This document shows, in pieces, positions 33,578-44,189 of a stretch of 64,000 nucleotides of DNA; positions within the stretch are counted from its first letter, which is position 1; each line of letters starts with the position of its first letter. A program made the position numbers and the translations under genes. Below the pieces are notes generated by a model that saw only the letters and a program-made list of their open reading frames with translations, was not told where the DNA came from and did not search any database. Origin of the DNA: Streptococcus ruminicola (GTDB lineage: Bacteria; Bacillota; Bacilli; Lactobacillales; Streptococcaceae); NCBI RefSeq assembly GCF_011387195.1, contig NZ_CP046919.1:1550001-1614000 (forward strand). Direction: 5' to 3'.

Positions 33578-34954
33578 ATGGCATACAAAACAACTTATCC
33601 TTACACAAACGAAGTTCTTAAAAGCTTTGATAATGCGACTGATGCAGACTTAGAAGCTGCTTTGACAAATGGGCATGCGCTTTATAAGAAGTGGCGTGCT
33701 GAAAGTGATTTGACAGAGCGAAAAGCACAATTGCATAAGATTGCTGACCTGCTTCGTCGTGACGTCGATAAATACGCTGAAGTTATGACAAAAGACATGG
33801 GAAAACTTTTCACGGAAGCTAAAGGTGAGGTCGAGCTTTGTGCCCAAATAGCAGATTATTACGCTGACAAGGCTGAGGAATTTCTCAAACCTAGTCCGCT
33901 AGAAAATATTAACGGCGATGCTTATTACATTAAGCAAGCCACAGGTGTGTTGGTAGCTGTTGAGCCATGGAATTTCCCATTTTATCAAATCATGCGCGTT
34001 TTTGCTCCAAACTTCATGATTGGAAATCCAATGATTTTAAAACACGCGTCAATTTGTCCTGCGTCAGCTCAAGCTTTTGATGATTTGGTCTTGGAAGCTG
34101 GTGCGCCAGTTGGGGCTTTCAAGAATCTTTTCTTGTCTTACGATCAAGTCTCAAAAGCTATTGCAGACCCACGTGTGGTTGGCGTTTGCTTGACAGGTTC
34201 TGAACGTGGTGGTGCCTCAATCGCGGCAGAAGCAGGGGCTAATCTCAAAAAATCATCCATGGAACTTGGTGGTAATGATGCCTTCATTATCCTAGAAGAT
34301 GCTGATTTTGACTTGCTTGATAAGACCATCTTTTTTGCTCGTCTTTATAATGCTGGCCAAGTTTGTACTTCATCAAAACGCTTTATCGTTGTCGGACAAG
34401 AAAATTACGATAAATTTGTCGATATGGTGGTTAAACATTTCAAATCAGCTAAATGGGGTGACCCAATGGACCCAGCGACAACTTTAGCACCATTGTCATC
34501 AGCTGCAGCCAAAGAAGAAGTGCTTGGTCAAATCAAGCTAGCCAAGGAAAATGGTGCGATAGTCGTTTACGGTGATCAACCAATTGACCACCCAGGAAAC
34601 TTTGTCATGCCAACCGTTTTGACAAATATTACCAAAGAAAATCCAATCTACAACCAAGAAATCTTCGGTCCAGTTGCTTCAATTTACAAAGTGGACACCG
34701 AAGCAGAAGCTATTGAACTCGCAAACGACTCAAGCTATGGTCTTGGTGGGACTATCTTTTCTAAGAATCTTGACCACGCCAAAGAAGTGGCAGCCAAGAT
34801 TGAAACTGGTATGTCCTTCATCAATTCAGGATGGACATCACACCCTGAAATCCCATTTGGTGGCATTAAAAACTCAGGCTACGGTCGCGAATTAAGCGAA
34901 CTTGGTTTTGACGCCTTTGTCAACGAACACCTGGTTTTTGTCCCAAATGATTAA
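33578..34954 (+). CDS. gabD: NAD(P)-dependent succinate-semialdehyde dehydrogenase
   Basis: 458 aa, site aaagggagatatt. Aldehyde dehydrogenase fold: EPWNFPF, the cofactor motif [16 protein letters not shown], the catalytic-Glu region [16 protein letters not shown] and the nucleophile Cys in [12 protein letters not shown]. Length (458) and ELGGNDAFI match the GabD/YneI-type SSADH rather than longer 480-500-aa ALDHs. It oxidises succinate semialdehyde or a similar short aldehyde. No GABA transaminase lies nearby. Transcribed alone, with a cre-like promoter and a terminator. Confidence 0.75.
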   Translation: MAYKTTYPYTNEVLKSFDNATDADLEAALTNGHALYKKWRAESDLTERKAQLHKIADLLRRDVDKYAEVMTKDMGKLFTEAKGEVELCAQIADYYADKAEEFLKPSPLENINGDAYYIKQATGVLVAVEPWNFPFYQIMRVFAPNFMIGNPMILKHASICPASAQAFDDLVLEAGAPVGAFKNLFLSYDQVSKAIADPRVVGVCLTGSERGGASIAAEAGANLKKSSMELGGNDAFIILEDADFDLLDKTIFFARLYNAGQVCTSSKRFIVVGQENYDKFVDMVVKHFKSAKWGDPMDPATTLAPLSSAAAKEEVLGQIKLAKENGAIVVYGDQPIDHPGNFVMPTVLTNITKENPIYNQEIFGPVASIYKVDTEAEAIELANDSSYGLGGTIFSKNLDHAKEVAAKIETGMSFINSGWTSHPEIPFGGIKNSGYGRELSELGFDAFVNEHLVFVPND

Positions 34955-34986
34955 CCAGCTCTCCTTTTATTAAATCCCATACACGA

Positions 34987-35018
34987 AACCACTCTCCAAG
35001 CCTCGGGAGTGGTTTTTC
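34987..35018 (+). terminator. Terminator between gabD and uvrC
   Basis: aaccactc / gagtggtt stem with a 12-base loop and a T-rich tail. Confidence 0.8.
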
Positions 35019-35058
35019 TTTTCATCAAAAGTCCTTACAAGCAATGCAACAGCCTTTT

Positions 35059-35067
35059 TGCTATAAT
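35059..35067 (+). promoter_or_regulatory. Extended -10 promoter placed for leaderless uvrC
   Basis: TGCTATAAT (35059-35067) ends 6 bases before the uvrC ATG at 35074; no ribosome site exists. TTACAA at 35035 is too distant (21-base spacer) for a normal -35, consistent with extended -10 use. Confidence 0.65.
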
Positions 35068-35073
35068 AAAATC

Positions 35074-36861
35074 ATGAATGAACTGATTAAACATAAATTG
35101 GAATTGCTGCCAGATAGCCCTGGTTGCTATATCCATAAAGATAAAAACGGCAAGATTATCTATGTCGGAAAAGCCAAGAATCTCAAGAATCGTGTGCGCA
35201 GCTATTTTCATGGTAGCCACAATACCAAGACCGAACTCTTGGTTTCTGAAATTGAAGATTTTGAATACATCGTCACAGGGTCAAATACCGAAGCTTTGCT
35301 TCTTGAAATCAATCTGATTCAAGAAAATATGCCCAAGTACAACATCAAACTAAAAGATGATAAATCATATCCATTTATCAAAATTACAGTGAATGAGCAG
35401 TACCCACGTTTGATGATTACCCGCCAAATCAAAAAAGACGGTGCCATGTACTTTGGACCATACCCTGATTCAGGGGCGGCGACAGAGATTAAACGACTTT
35501 TGGACCGTATTTTTCCTTTTAAAAAATGTACCAATCCAGCTAATAAAGTTTGCTTTTATTACCATTTAGGTCAATGTAAAGCTCACACCATCTGTCATGT
35601 GGACCATGATTATTTTGTTCAAATGGCGCAGGATGTGAAGAATTTCTTGAATGGTCAAGATAATAAAATCGTTGATGGCTTAAAAGAGAAGATGCAAAAA
35701 GCTTCTGACATGTTGGAGTTTGAACGCGCAGCAGAATATCGTGATTTGCTGCAAGCCATCTCAACCCTTCGTACTAAACAACGTGTCATGAATCAAGACA
35801 TGATGGACCGTGATATTTTTGGGTATTATGTTGATAAGGGATGGATGTGTGTGCAGGTTTTCTTTGTTCGCCAAGGAAAACTCATTCAACGTGATGTCAA
35901 TATGTTTCCTTACTACAATGACCCAGAAGAGGATTTCTTGACTTACGTCGGACAATTTTACCGTGACAGCAAGCATTTTATTCCAAAAGAAATCTTTATT
36001 CCTCAGGATATTGATGAAGACTTGGTCAAAGCAGTTGTTAATACCAAGGTCGTTAAACCACAACGCGGTGAGAAGAAACAGCTGGTCAATCTAGCCATAA
36101 AAAATGCGCGTGTCAGCCTGCAACAAAAATTCGATTTGCTAGAAAAAGACATTCGTAAGACCCACGGTGCTATTGAAAACATCGGTGAGCTGCTCAATAT
36201 TCCAAAACCCGTACGCATCGAGGCTTTTGATAACTCAAATATTCAAGGGACAAGCCCAGTTGCGGGAATGGTCGTTTTTGTAAATGGCAAACCTAGCAAG
36301 AAGGATTACCGTAAATTTAAGATTAAAACTGTGGTTGGACCAGATGACTATGCCAGCATGCGCGAGGTCATTTATCGCAGATATAGTCGTGTCATGAAAG
36401 ACGGTCTGACACCGCCAGATTTGATTATCATCGATGGTGGTCAAGGTCAGGTCAATGTGGCGCGTGAAGTCATTGAAAATAAACTAGGTCTTGATATTCC
36501 AATTGCTGGTCTGCAAAAAAATGACAAACACCAAACGCATGAATTGCTTTTTGGTGACCCTCTAGAAGTAGTTGAATTACCACGAAATTCAGAAGAATTC
36601 TTCTTGCTCCAACGCATTCAAGACGAAGTGCACCGCTTTGCCATTACCTTCCACCGTCAACTGCGTTCTAAAAATTCATTCTCATCAAAACTGGACGGCA
36701 TTGCTGGCTTGGGACCAAAACGCAAGCAATTACTCATGAAACACTTCAAGAGCTTGCCAAACATCCAAAAAGCAGACGTTGAGGGTATCATCAATTGTGG
36801 TGTCCCACGAAACGTTGCCGTAGCTGTTAAGGAAAAATTGGCTGAAGAAATGAAAAAGTAA
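35074..36861 (+). CDS. uvrC: UvrABC excinuclease subunit C
   Basis: 595 aa (family ~590-620). The GIY-YIG nuclease domain at the N-terminus ([34 protein letters not shown] region) gives the 3' incision. A zinc-like cysteine set [20 protein letters not shown] follows, then UVR helical motif ([22 protein letters not shown]), the RNase H-like 5' nuclease with IDGGQGQVN, and a C-terminal (HhH)2 with [14 protein letters not shown]. Start at 35074 gives the canonical N-terminus; an in-frame ATG 30 bases upstream overlaps the promoter. Nucleotide-excision repair, acting with UvrA and UvrB. Confidence 0.95.
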   Translation: MNELIKHKLELLPDSPGCYIHKDKNGKIIYVGKAKNLKNRVRSYFHGSHNTKTELLVSEIEDFEYIVTGSNTEALLLEINLIQENMPKYNIKLKDDKSYPFIKITVNEQYPRLMITRQIKKDGAMYFGPYPDSGAATEIKRLLDRIFPFKKCTNPANKVCFYYHLGQCKAHTICHVDHDYFVQMAQDVKNFLNGQDNKIVDGLKEKMQKASDMLEFERAAEYRDLLQAISTLRTKQRVMNQDMMDRDIFGYYVDKGWMCVQVFFVRQGKLIQRDVNMFPYYNDPEEDFLTYVGQFYRDSKHFIPKEIFIPQDIDEDLVKAVVNTKVVKPQRGEKKQLVNLAIKNARVSLQQKFDLLEKDIRKTHGAIENIGELLNIPKPVRIEAFDNSNIQGTSPVAGMVVFVNGKPSKKDYRKFKIKTVVGPDDYASMREVIYRRYSRVMKDGLTPPDLIIIDGGQGQVNVAREVIENKLGLDIPIAGLQKNDKHQTHELLFGDPLEVVELPRNSEEFFLLQRIQDEVHRFAITFHRQLRSKNSFSSKLDGIAGLGPKRKQLLMKHFKSLPNIQKADVEGIINCGVPRNVAVAVKEKLAEEMKK

Positions 36862-36961
36862 CTTGAAAACACGTCAGAAAACTTTCTTGAAATTTTCTGC
36901 TAGGATTGTAATCTATTTTAAACTGTGCTAACATGGATAGGGATTTTTTAAGGAGATACGC

Positions 36962-38692
36962 ATGTTTAAAAAAATGAAGCAAGGCCTCTCTCAATTAAGT
37001 CAAAAGAGCACTTGGCTGCCAAGTATTGTTATTCTTGTGGTAGCTTTCTTGCTCTTGCTTCCACAAATCATGTCTCGTGGAGTTATTGCGGGTAGTGATT
37101 TTCTCTTTCACTACAATCGTTTCTACGAGACAGCGATGCAACTTAAGACTGGAAATTTTAGCTATTTCATTTCCTTATACGGCTTTTACAGTTCAGGACG
37201 TATTGTTAACGCCTTGTATGGTCCGTATTTTGCTTATTTTCAAGGGCTTTTAGTTCTTATTAGTAAGAATTGGTACACATACCAATTGCTATCACGTTTC
37301 TTATTAAGTGTCATTGCTGGTTTTTCAATGTATCGATTAAATCGCAGAGCACTTGTTAAGCCAAAGATAGCTTTGGGTGTCGCAGCTTTTTACATGATGA
37401 CATTTTCGGTTCAGTACTGGACCTTTAGACAAGGATTTTCAAGCTGGGGTGCCGCTTTTATGCCGTGGTGCTTGATTCCAGCAGTTGATTTTGTAAGAAC
37501 TAAAAGAGTTGGAGTGCTTCGTCTAGCAGTATCGGTTGCTGTTATGATGCAAGTCCACATGCTTAGCTGTTTCTTGTTAATCTTGGCTTATTTGCCATTT
37601 TACTTGTACGGCTTTTTCAAATCTGACAAGAAAAAAGAAGTCTTTGTTAAGGGCGTTCAAGCTGTTTTGCTTAGCCTTTTACTAACGGCAAATGTCTGGG
37701 CGGCTTTGATTGATGTTGGACGTAGTAACAATTTGGTTGAGCCATTCATCAATTCAAAATTGTACATTATGACCGTCAACCAACGCAGTATCGAGTGGTT
37801 GTTAACGCCTAAGGCGCTTGTTTTGGTACTTTTGTATCAACTCTATTTTTCATTTAGACACTGGCGTCATTTTGATCAATTGCTGCGCGTGGTGACGGGG
37901 GCATTTTTCCTTTTCTTGGTGCTATCAAGTAGTATTTTCCCTTGGTATACGGTCAACCAATTGAATCTTCCGCTAGTTAATCTGATTCAATTTCCGTTTC
38001 GTTTCTTTGTGCCAGCCACTGTCTTGTTGCTTTTAGCAGCGGCTATGGTTTTGGATCGTTATTTTGATAAAAAATGGTCAAAAATCGTTACTGTCGGATT
38101 AATTGTCATCAATGTTTTAAGCCTAGCACAGTTATCACAATTGCAGAGCGAAAAGATTGATGAGTATTACAATACTAAATATCCAATTCAACGTAAGAAG
38201 CACACCTTTATCTGGGGAAATCCTGCCGATGTGCGAGCAAGCTTTTACGACTCAGATAAATTTAAACTGCTGGATATTGTGTCAAAATCAACGCCAGATT
38301 ACTTGCCGGCTGACAAATCAAACAAAGAAAACAAATACGTCTTGTATGAAGAATTTGTCTTAGGCCATACCGATTTATTCAAAAAAACACAAGGGGATAA
38401 TGAGCTAACCTTCACTTGGTATGCAGATACCAGCGATTGGGCGATCATCCCAGTTGTTAAGTATAAGGATACTGAGTTGACGCTTAACGGTAAAAAACTG
38501 AGCGATAAGGATTATTCTTTGTCTGGTATTGGCACACCAACCGTGATGCAAAAAGCAGGAAAAAATGTCTTGAAGATTACTTACCGTATTCGTACATGGT
38601 TTAAAGCTTTGATAGTGGTTAATATTTTATCTTGGCTTTCAGTTGTGATTTATCTCGGTATTAAAAAAATAAATTTAAGTAAGAAAGGCTAG
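36962..38692 (+). CDS. Large polytopic membrane protein (YfhO/PTPS-related glycosyltransferase-like)
   Basis: 576 aa, site aaggagatacgc. About 11-12 membrane helices over residues 20-390, then a soluble ~150-residue extracellular part and a final helix before KKINLSKKG. Early motif GVIAGSDFLFHYNRFYE with an acidic Asp is typical of GT-C-fold enzymes and of the YfhO/6-pyruvoyl-tetrahydropterin-synthase-related membrane family. It could transfer sugars to lipoteichoic acid or another surface polymer, but no substrate can be assigned. It is monocistronic with a terminator overlapping its stop. Confidence 0.6.
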   Translation: MFKKMKQGLSQLSQKSTWLPSIVILVVAFLLLLPQIMSRGVIAGSDFLFHYNRFYETAMQLKTGNFSYFISLYGFYSSGRIVNALYGPYFAYFQGLLVLISKNWYTYQLLSRFLLSVIAGFSMYRLNRRALVKPKIALGVAAFYMMTFSVQYWTFRQGFSSWGAAFMPWCLIPAVDFVRTKRVGVLRLAVSVAVMMQVHMLSCFLLILAYLPFYLYGFFKSDKKKEVFVKGVQAVLLSLLLTANVWAALIDVGRSNNLVEPFINSKLYIMTVNQRSIEWLLTPKALVLVLLYQLYFSFRHWRHFDQLLRVVTGAFFLFLVLSSSIFPWYTVNQLNLPLVNLIQFPFRFFVPATVLLLLAAAMVLDRYFDKKWSKIVTVGLIVINVLSLAQLSQLQSEKIDEYYNTKYPIQRKKHTFIWGNPADVRASFYDSDKFKLLDIVSKSTPDYLPADKSNKENKYVLYEEFVLGHTDLFKKTQGDNELTFTWYADTSDWAIIPVVKYKDTELTLNGKKLSDKDYSLSGIGTPTVMQKAGKNVLKITYRIRTWFKALIVVNILSWLSVVIYLGIKKINLSKKG

Positions 38693-38712
38693 GAAAAATC
38701 CTAGTTTTTTCT
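38689..38712 (+). terminator. Terminator overlapping the stop of the membrane-protein gene
   Basis: ctagga-aaaa-tcctag stem whose first arm contains the TAG stop, followed by tttttt. Confidence 0.85.
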
Positions 38713-38768
38713 TTTTTGCATTTGTGTATGCGCTTCCGTGGCAAATAGCTGTAAAGTCTTTTTAAAAA

Positions 38769-38777
38769 TGATAAAAT
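38769..38777 (+). promoter_or_regulatory. Extended -10 promoter of the nitroreductase gene
   Basis: TGATAAAAT (38769-38777), 38 bases before the start codon; the leader carries aaaaaggagggtcgc as ribosome site. Confidence 0.5.
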
Positions 38778-38814
38778 AAAAGAGCATAAAAAATTTAAAA
38801 AGGAGGGTCGCTTA

Positions 38815-39417
38815 ATGAAGTTTCTAGAATTGAACAAAAAGCGCCATGCCGTCAAAACATTCAATAGTAAACCTGTAGAATATAAAGATTTACGCACTGC
38901 AATTGAAATTGCTACCTTAGCACCTAGTGCTAACAATATTCAACCATGGAAATTTGTCATCGTCGAAGATAAAAAAGCAGAACTTGCTAAAGATCTTCCA
39001 AGTTTGAACAAAAAACAAGTTGAAGAAGCTCAGTACGTTGTTGCACTTTTTACAGATACAGATTTGGTTCAACGTTCTCGTAAGATTGCTCGTATTGGTG
39101 TCAAATCATTGGATAATTCAAAACTTGGTTACTATATGGAAACATTGCCTGCTAGATATGCAGAATACGACGACAAGCGTAAAGGTGAATATCTTGCATT
39201 AAACGCAGGACTTGTTGCAATGAACCTTGTGTTAGCTTTGACTGACCAAGATATTTCATCAAATATTCTTCTTGGATTTGACAAGTCTTTGACAAATGAT
39301 ATTCTAGATATTGATAAACGTTTTCGTCCAGAGCTCTTGATTACTGTTGGCTACAGTGATGATAAACCTGAACCAAGTTATCGTTTACCAGTCGACGAAA
39401 TCATTGAGCGCCGCTAA
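38815..39417 (+). CDS. Nitroreductase-family flavoprotein
   Basis: 200 aa. FMN-binding fold: KRHAVKTFNSKPV (FMN phosphate site), ATLAPSANNIQPWKFVIVED and the C-terminal FRPELLITVGY. Dimeric NAD(P)H-dependent enzymes of this family reduce nitro compounds, quinones or flavins. The next gene begins 163 bases on. In that gap aaatctagtt / aactaggttt (39440-39474) can form a hairpin but without a T-run, so I do not call it a terminator. Confidence 0.85.
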   Translation: MKFLELNKKRHAVKTFNSKPVEYKDLRTAIEIATLAPSANNIQPWKFVIVEDKKAELAKDLPSLNKKQVEEAQYVVALFTDTDLVQRSRKIARIGVKSLDNSKLGYYMETLPARYAEYDDKRKGEYLALNAGLVAMNLVLALTDQDISSNILLGFDKSLTNDILDIDKRFRPELLITVGYSDDKPEPSYRLPVDEIIERR

Positions 39418-39580
39418 GAGATTTTTAACGTTTATGCACCAAATCTAGTTAAGAATTTTCGCAAAACTAGGTTTACAAATCTTAAAATATGAGTTACTAT
39501 GGGTTAGTTGACTCAAATGATAAACAATATAGTAGTTTTTCTGGTAAGGAAGAGCTACATTTATGGAGGAGTTATAAGAA

Positions 39581-40987
39581 ATGACAGTAGACTTTAAAGC
39601 AGAAGTTGAAAAACGTAAAGATGCCATGATGGAAGACCTCTTTGCACTTTTGCGCATCAACTCTGAACGTGATGACAGCAAAGCTGACAAAGAACACCCA
39701 TTTGGACCTGGTCCAGCAAAAGCTTTGGAACACTTCCTTGCAATGGCTGAACGCGATGGCTACAAAACTCGTAACATCGATAACTATGCTGGTGACTTTG
39801 AATTTGGTGAAGGTGACGAAGTACTTGGTATCTTTGCTCACTTGGACGTTGTGCCAGCAGGTAGCGGTTGGGATACAGATCCTTACGAACCAGTTATCAA
39901 AGACGGACGTCTTTATGCGCGTGGATCATCAGATGATAAAGGTCCTACAATGGCATGTTACTATGCCCTAAAAATCATCAAAGATCTTGGCCTTCCAGTA
40001 TCTAAACGTGTTCGTTTCATCGTTGGTACTGATGAAGAATCAGGTTGGGGCGATATGGAATACTATTTCGCACATAACGGTTTGAAAGATCCTGATTTCG
40101 GATTCTCTCCAGATGCTGAATTCCCAATCATCAACGGTGAAAAAGGTAACATTACTGAATACCTTCACTTCGCTGGTGAAAACAACGGAGCTTTCACTTT
40201 GAATACTTTTGAAGCTGGTCTTCGTGACAACATGGTTCCAGAATCAGCAACAGCAGTATTTACAGCAGACAGCACTTTGGCTGAACTTCAAGAAAAATTG
40301 GCTGCTTTTGCGGCTGCTGAAAATCTTAAAGCTGAGCTTGTTCAAGAAGGTGATGCTTTCCGTGCTACAGTAATCGGTAAATCAGCTCACGGTTCAACCC
40401 CAGAACTTGGTCTTAACGCTGCAACTTACCTTGCTAAATTCTTAGACCAATTTGCCTTTGACGGTGCTGCTAAAGTTTACCTTGACACAACAGCTAACGT
40501 TCTTCACAAAGACTTTGCTGGTGAAAACCTTGGTGTTGCTTACACAGACGCTAAAATGGGTGCCCTCAGCATGAACGCTGGTGTCTTCAAATTTGACCGC
40601 AACTCAGATGACAACACAATCACACTTAACTTCCGTTACCCACAAGGTACTGATTCTCAAACAATCAAAGCTGAGCTTGAAAAACTTGATGGTGTGACAG
40701 CAGTGACATTGTCAGAGCACGAACACACTCCACACTATGTTCCAGCTGATGATCCATTGGTTTCAACACTTCTTTCAGTTTACGAAAAACAAACTGGCTT
40801 GAAAGGTTACGAACAAGTTATCGGTGGTGGTACATTTGGTCGTCTTCTTAAACGCGGTGTTGCCTTCGGTGCTATGTTCCCAGACTACGTGAACACAATG
40901 CACCAAGCAAACGAATTCGCAGATGTTGAAGATCTTTACCGTGCAGCTGCTATCTACGCTGAAGCACTTTACGAATTGATCAAATAA
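39581..40987 (+). CDS. pepV: Dipeptidase PepV (M20 family)
   Basis: 468 aa, site ggaggagttataagaa. Metal motifs: [36 protein letters not shown] and [16 protein letters not shown], with the catalytic Glu pair and bridging Asp. The inserted lid domain and the C-terminal [26 protein letters not shown] match PepV Xaa-His dipeptidases of lactic acid bacteria. Cytoplasmic role in the final step of peptide use. Strong codon bias (many ctt/gtt/gct) suggests high expression. Terminator follows. Confidence 0.9.
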   Translation: MTVDFKAEVEKRKDAMMEDLFALLRINSERDDSKADKEHPFGPGPAKALEHFLAMAERDGYKTRNIDNYAGDFEFGEGDEVLGIFAHLDVVPAGSGWDTDPYEPVIKDGRLYARGSSDDKGPTMACYYALKIIKDLGLPVSKRVRFIVGTDEESGWGDMEYYFAHNGLKDPDFGFSPDAEFPIINGEKGNITEYLHFAGENNGAFTLNTFEAGLRDNMVPESATAVFTADSTLAELQEKLAAFAAAENLKAELVQEGDAFRATVIGKSAHGSTPELGLNAATYLAKFLDQFAFDGAAKVYLDTTANVLHKDFAGENLGVAYTDAKMGALSMNAGVFKFDRNSDDNTITLNFRYPQGTDSQTIKAELEKLDGVTAVTLSEHEHTPHYVPADDPLVSTLLSVYEKQTGLKGYEQVIGGGTFGRLLKRGVAFGAMFPDYVNTMHQANEFADVEDLYRAAAIYAEALYELIK

Positions 40988-40995
40988 TACAGAAA

Positions 40996-41040
40996 AAAGA
41001 AGAGGGCTTTTGCGTTAGCAAAAGACTCTTCTTTATTTTT
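40996..41040 (+). terminator. Terminator after pepV
   Basis: Outer stem aaagaagag / ctcttcttt, inner stem cttttgc / gcaaaag, loop gtta, T-rich tail. Confidence 0.9.
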
Positions 41041-41057
41041 TAGGAAGAAGTGATTGT

Positions 41058-41642
41058 ATGGATAGCCTTGAACAATTAGTGGCAGATATTATGGCTGATG
41101 AGCAAAATGCTTCATACACCGAGCAAGGCATTAAGCCGCTTTTTACCGTTCCAAAAACCGCTCGAATTAATATCGTCGGGCAAGCTCCTGGTATTCGAGC
41201 ACAAGAATCAGGACTTTATTGGAATGACCCGAGTGGTGATAATTTGCGGAAATGGCTTGGCGTTGACCGTGAGACTTTCTATAATTCAGGACTTTTTGCG
41301 GTGGTACCTATGGATTTCTATTTTCCTGGCAAGGGTAAGTCAGGTGATTTAGCTCCACGAAAAGGTTTTGCGGATAAATGGCACAAGCGCACCCTAGCTT
41401 TAGCACCCAATATAGAGTTGCATATTTTAGTTGGTTCTTATGCGCAACGCTATTATTTGAAGCAAAAATCCTCAGCTAAGCTTACGGATACCGTCAAACA
41501 CTATAAAGACTATTTGCCAGAATTTTTCCCATTGGTGCACCCATCGCCACGAAATAACATTTGGCAGCGCAAGAATCCATGGTTTGAAGAAGAAGTCATC
41601 CCAGACCTTCAAAAGCGTGTCAAAGCTATTTTAGAAAAATAG
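41058..41642 (+). CDS. Uracil-DNA-glycosylase superfamily protein
   Basis: 194 aa, site aggaagaag. Motif A-like INIVGQAPGIRAQESGLYWNDPSG and motif B-like LVHPSPRNNIWQRKNPWF are those of the small UDG-like family (IPR005122 type). The glycine-rich GQAPG is the water-activating or base-binding loop; canonical Asp in GQDPYH is replaced by Ala, as in other members of this subgroup. Could excise uracil or another base, or have lost glycosylase activity. It converges with mnmE. Confidence 0.8.
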   Translation: MDSLEQLVADIMADEQNASYTEQGIKPLFTVPKTARINIVGQAPGIRAQESGLYWNDPSGDNLRKWLGVDRETFYNSGLFAVVPMDFYFPGKGKSGDLAPRKGFADKWHKRTLALAPNIELHILVGSYAQRYYLKQKSSAKLTDTVKHYKDYLPEFFPLVHPSPRNNIWQRKNPWFEEEVIPDLQKRVKAILEK

Positions 41643-41648
41643 GTATTA

Positions 41649-41677
41649 AAAAACTCGCCATTGTCTGGCGAGTTTTT
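41649..41677. terminator. Bidirectional terminator between the UDG-like gene and mnmE
   Basis: 12-bp stem aaaaactcgcca / tggcgagttttt with loop ttgtc. Confidence 0.95.
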
Positions 41678-41678
41678 C

Positions 41679-43052
41679 CTATTTTCCAAGACAGAATTGT
41701 GTGAAGAGTTTTGTGATGAGTTCGTCTGGTGCAGCTTCACCAGTGATTTCTCCAAGAATTTCCCAACAACGTGTCAAGTCAATTTGTAGAAGGTCAACTG
41801 GCATACCAGCTTCAAGTCCTTCGTTGACTGATTGCAAGCTTTGTACAGCTTTTTCAATCAAACCGATGTGGCGAGCATTTGAAAGGTAAGTGGCATCTTT
41901 TTCAACGATTCCAGCATTGTCAAAGAAGAGTTGGTTGATGCGTTCTTCAATCAAATCAATGTTTTGATTTTTAAGAACTGAAATGCGAATCACATCATCA
42001 GGCAACTCATCAGCTTCAATTTTTTCTGGTAAATCAGTTTTGTTAAGCAAGATAATACGGTTGCTATCCTTGCTGAGTTCAAGAAGTGCACGGTCTTGGT
42101 CAGTTAGCGGTTCAGAGCTGTTAAGGACAAGAAGGACCAAATCAGCTTCTTCAAGAGCTTTTTTAGAACGTTCCACACCGATTTTTTCAACCACGTCGTC
42201 AGTTTCACGGATACCAGCTGTATCGACTAGTTTCAAAGGCACACCTTTGATGTTGACGTATTCTTCAATCACGTCACGAGTTGTTCCTTCGATGTCAGTA
42301 ACGATAGCTTTATCTTCACGAAGCAGATTGTTCAAAAGACTTGATTTTCCAACGTTTGGACGACCAATGATAGCAGTTGACAAACCTTCACGAAGGATTT
42401 TACCACGTTTTGCAGTAGCCAAGAGATTTTCCAAAAGGCTTTGGAATTCTTGTGTTTTTTCACGAATAAGAGCTGTTGTCATTTCTTCTACGTCGTCGTA
42501 CTCAGGGTAATCGATGTTTACCTCAACTTGAGCCAATGTATTAAGGATTTCTTGACGCGTATCGTTGATGAGTTTTGAAAGCGAACCATCTAGCTGTTTG
42601 ACAGCAATATTCATAGCTTTGTCAGTCTTAGCACGGATAATATCCATAACGGCTTCCGCTTGAGTCAAGTCCACACGACCATTCAAGAAAGCACGTTTGG
42701 TAAATTCACCAGGTTCAGCAAGACGAGCACCATGTCGTAAGACAAGTTGTAAAATCTCGTTAGTGACAGCCACACCACCGTGTGTATTGATTTCGATGAC
42801 ATCTTCACGGGTAAATGTCTTTGGTGAAAGCATGACAGATACCATAACTTCATCCAGAATTTCATCGTTGTCAGGATCAACAATATGACCATAGTTGATA
42901 GTGTGAGAGTCGACTTTGCTTAGGTCTTTACCGCGATAGACTTTTTTGGCAATAGCTAGCGCGTCAGTACCAGAGAGTCGGACAATTCCGATTGCCCCTT
43001 CACCAAGCGGTGTTGAAATCGCAGCAATTGTGTCGAATTCTTTTGTAATCAT
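41679..43052 (-). CDS. mnmE: tRNA modification GTPase MnmE
   Basis: 457 aa, minus strand. N-terminal folate-binding domain ([22 protein letters not shown]), helical domain, and an inserted G domain with [12 protein letters not shown] (G1), DIEGTTRD (G2), DTAGI (G3) and LNKTD (G4). The C-terminal end is CLGK, carrying the conserved catalytic-type Cys of MnmE. With MnmG it adds the carboxymethylaminomethyl group to the wobble uridine of tRNAs. Promoter at 43095-43123; ribosome site ttggaatgac. It ends at a bidirectional terminator. Confidence 0.95.
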   Translation of the reverse strand: MITKEFDTIAAISTPLGEGAIGIVRLSGTDALAIAKKVYRGKDLSKVDSHTINYGHIVDPDNDEILDEVMVSVMLSPKTFTREDVIEINTHGGVAVTNEILQLVLRHGARLAEPGEFTKRAFLNGRVDLTQAEAVMDIIRAKTDKAMNIAVKQLDGSLSKLINDTRQEILNTLAQVEVNIDYPEYDDVEEMTTALIREKTQEFQSLLENLLATAKRGKILREGLSTAIIGRPNVGKSSLLNNLLREDKAIVTDIEGTTRDVIEEYVNIKGVPLKLVDTAGIRETDDVVEKIGVERSKKALEEADLVLLVLNSSEPLTDQDRALLELSKDSNRIILLNKTDLPEKIEADELPDDVIRISVLKNQNIDLIEERINQLFFDNAGIVEKDATYLSNARHIGLIEKAVQSLQSVNEGLEAGMPVDLLQIDLTRCWEILGEITGEAAPDELITKLFTQFCLGK

Positions 43053-43094
43053 TTATGTCATTCCAATCTAGTTTTTCAAAAAATATCTTATTTA

Positions 43095-43123
43095 ATTGTA
43101 ACGCAAAAAAATTTTTCAAGCAA
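43095..43123 (-). promoter_or_regulatory. mnmE promoter
   Basis: Reading the minus strand: TTGCTT, 17-base spacer, TACAAT (43100-43095). It lies downstream (in mnmE sense) of the structured element, so the element is not in this transcript. Confidence 0.6.
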
Positions 43124-43232
43124 TAAAAACGAAAAAACGATACAGAGTATTGAATCAGAAAATAGAATTTTAACTATTATTACAATACCTTGAGGTTCAG
43201 GATTCATTTGCGAGCGAAGCGAGCATCAAAAC

Positions 43233-43369
43233 GATACTTACCGTCGTGGTGAAAGTGGCTGAAGACTAATAACGTCAGCCACCCGGGAGTTTTGAGACCT
43301 TAGGCTCAAAACTTAGGCATGGAATTCCGCAGGAAGTCGCTGCCGACAGCACCACTTAAGGAAAGTATC
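43233..43369. ncRNA. Compact multi-stem structured element between mnmE and rpiA (unassigned)
   Basis: 137 bases closed by a 7-bp stem (gatactt 43233-43239 / aagtatc 43363-43369) and a second 6-bp stem (gtggtg 43246-43251 / caccac 43350-43355). Inside are two perfect hairpins, gtggctga / tcagccac (43255-43282) and agttttgag / ctcaaaact (43288-43313, with an extra cc/gg pair), and a weaker arm with gtcg / cgac (43336-43347). This resembles a multi-branch RNA. It lies upstream of the extended -10 of rpiA and upstream of the mnmE promoter, so it is not an obvious 5' leader of either. No open frame runs through it. Strand is undetermined because stems are symmetrical; tRNA, RNase P, SRP, tmRNA and 6S do not fit. 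Could be a free-standing small RNA or an intergenic repeat. Confidence 0.5.
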
Positions 43370-43441
43370 AAAAAATTTTTTTAGTTTAAACAGGACTTCC
43401 AATTCTCTGGTAATCTATGGTAGCTAAAACACCCCAAGTCA

Positions 43442-43450
43442 TGGTATAAT
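43442..43450 (+). promoter_or_regulatory. Extended -10 promoter of rpiA
   Basis: TGGTATAAT (43442-43450), about 56 bases before the rpiA start and about 70 bases beyond the structured element. Confidence 0.65.
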
Positions 43451-43505
43451 GGTTAGTTGGAAATAGGTAATTTTTGTTTTACATATAAATTTAGGTGAGG
43501 TTGTT

Positions 43506-44180
43506 ATGGAAAAACTTAAAAAAATGGCTGGTGTTACAGCTGCTCAGTATGTGAAAGACGGCATGGTCGTTGGACTTGGAACTGGTTCAACAGCATATTT
43601 CTTCGTTGAAGAAATCGGTCGTCGTATGAAAGAAGAAGGTCTTAAAGTTGTCGGTGTGACAACTTCAAGCCAAACAACAGCTCAAGCAGAAGGTCTTGGT
43701 ATTCCTTTGAAAGCCGTTGATGATATCGATGTTATCGATGTAACTGTCGACGGTGCTGATGAAGTGGATAAAAACTTCAACGGTATCAAAGGTGGCGGCG
43801 GTGCTCTTCTTATGGAAAAAATCGTTGCTACACCAAGTAAAGAATATATCTGGGTTGTTGACGAATCTAAAATGGTCGACACACTTGGTGCTTTCAAATT
43901 GCCAGTTGAAGTTGTGCAATATGGTGCTGACCGCATTTTCCGTGAATTCGAGAAAAAAGGTTACAAACCATCATACCGCATGGCAAACGGCGAACGCTTT
44001 GTCACTGATATGAAAAACTATATCATCGATCTTGACCTTGGTGTCATTGAAAATCCAGTCGAACTTGGTAAAGAATTGAAAGCCATGGTCGGTGTTGTTG
44101 AACACGGTCTCTTCAATGGTATGGTTAACAAAGTTATCGTTGCTGGTAAAGACGGCGTTAAAATTTTAGAAGCTAAATAA
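43506..44180 (+). CDS. rpiA: Ribose-5-phosphate isomerase A
   Basis: 224 aa (typical length), site aggtgagg. Motifs: [17 protein letters not shown] (phosphate loop), [28 protein letters not shown] (with active-site Asp and Glu) and the conserved VDESK. Interconverts ribose-5-phosphate and ribulose-5-phosphate, feeding the products of deoB/punA into the pentose-phosphate pathway. Followed by a 158-base structured gap before deoB. Confidence 0.95.
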   Translation: MEKLKKMAGVTAAQYVKDGMVVGLGTGSTAYFFVEEIGRRMKEEGLKVVGVTTSSQTTAQAEGLGIPLKAVDDIDVIDVTVDGADEVDKNFNGIKGGGGALLMEKIVATPSKEYIWVVDESKMVDTLGAFKLPVEVVQYGADRIFREFEKKGYKPSYRMANGERFVTDMKNYIIDLDLGVIENPVELGKELKAMVGVVEHGLFNGMVNKVIVAGKDGVKILEAK

Positions 44181-44189
44181 AGAAAGTTT

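Noticed and set aside
39440..39474. Terminator after the nitroreductase gene
   Set aside because: The 10-bp stem exists but no T-run follows on either strand.
43053..43505. tRNA, RNase P RNA, SRP RNA or tmRNA in the mnmE-rpiA gap
   Set aside because: No CCA-type acceptor, T-loop consensus or conserved cores of these RNAs could be found; only the unassigned multi-stem element is supported.
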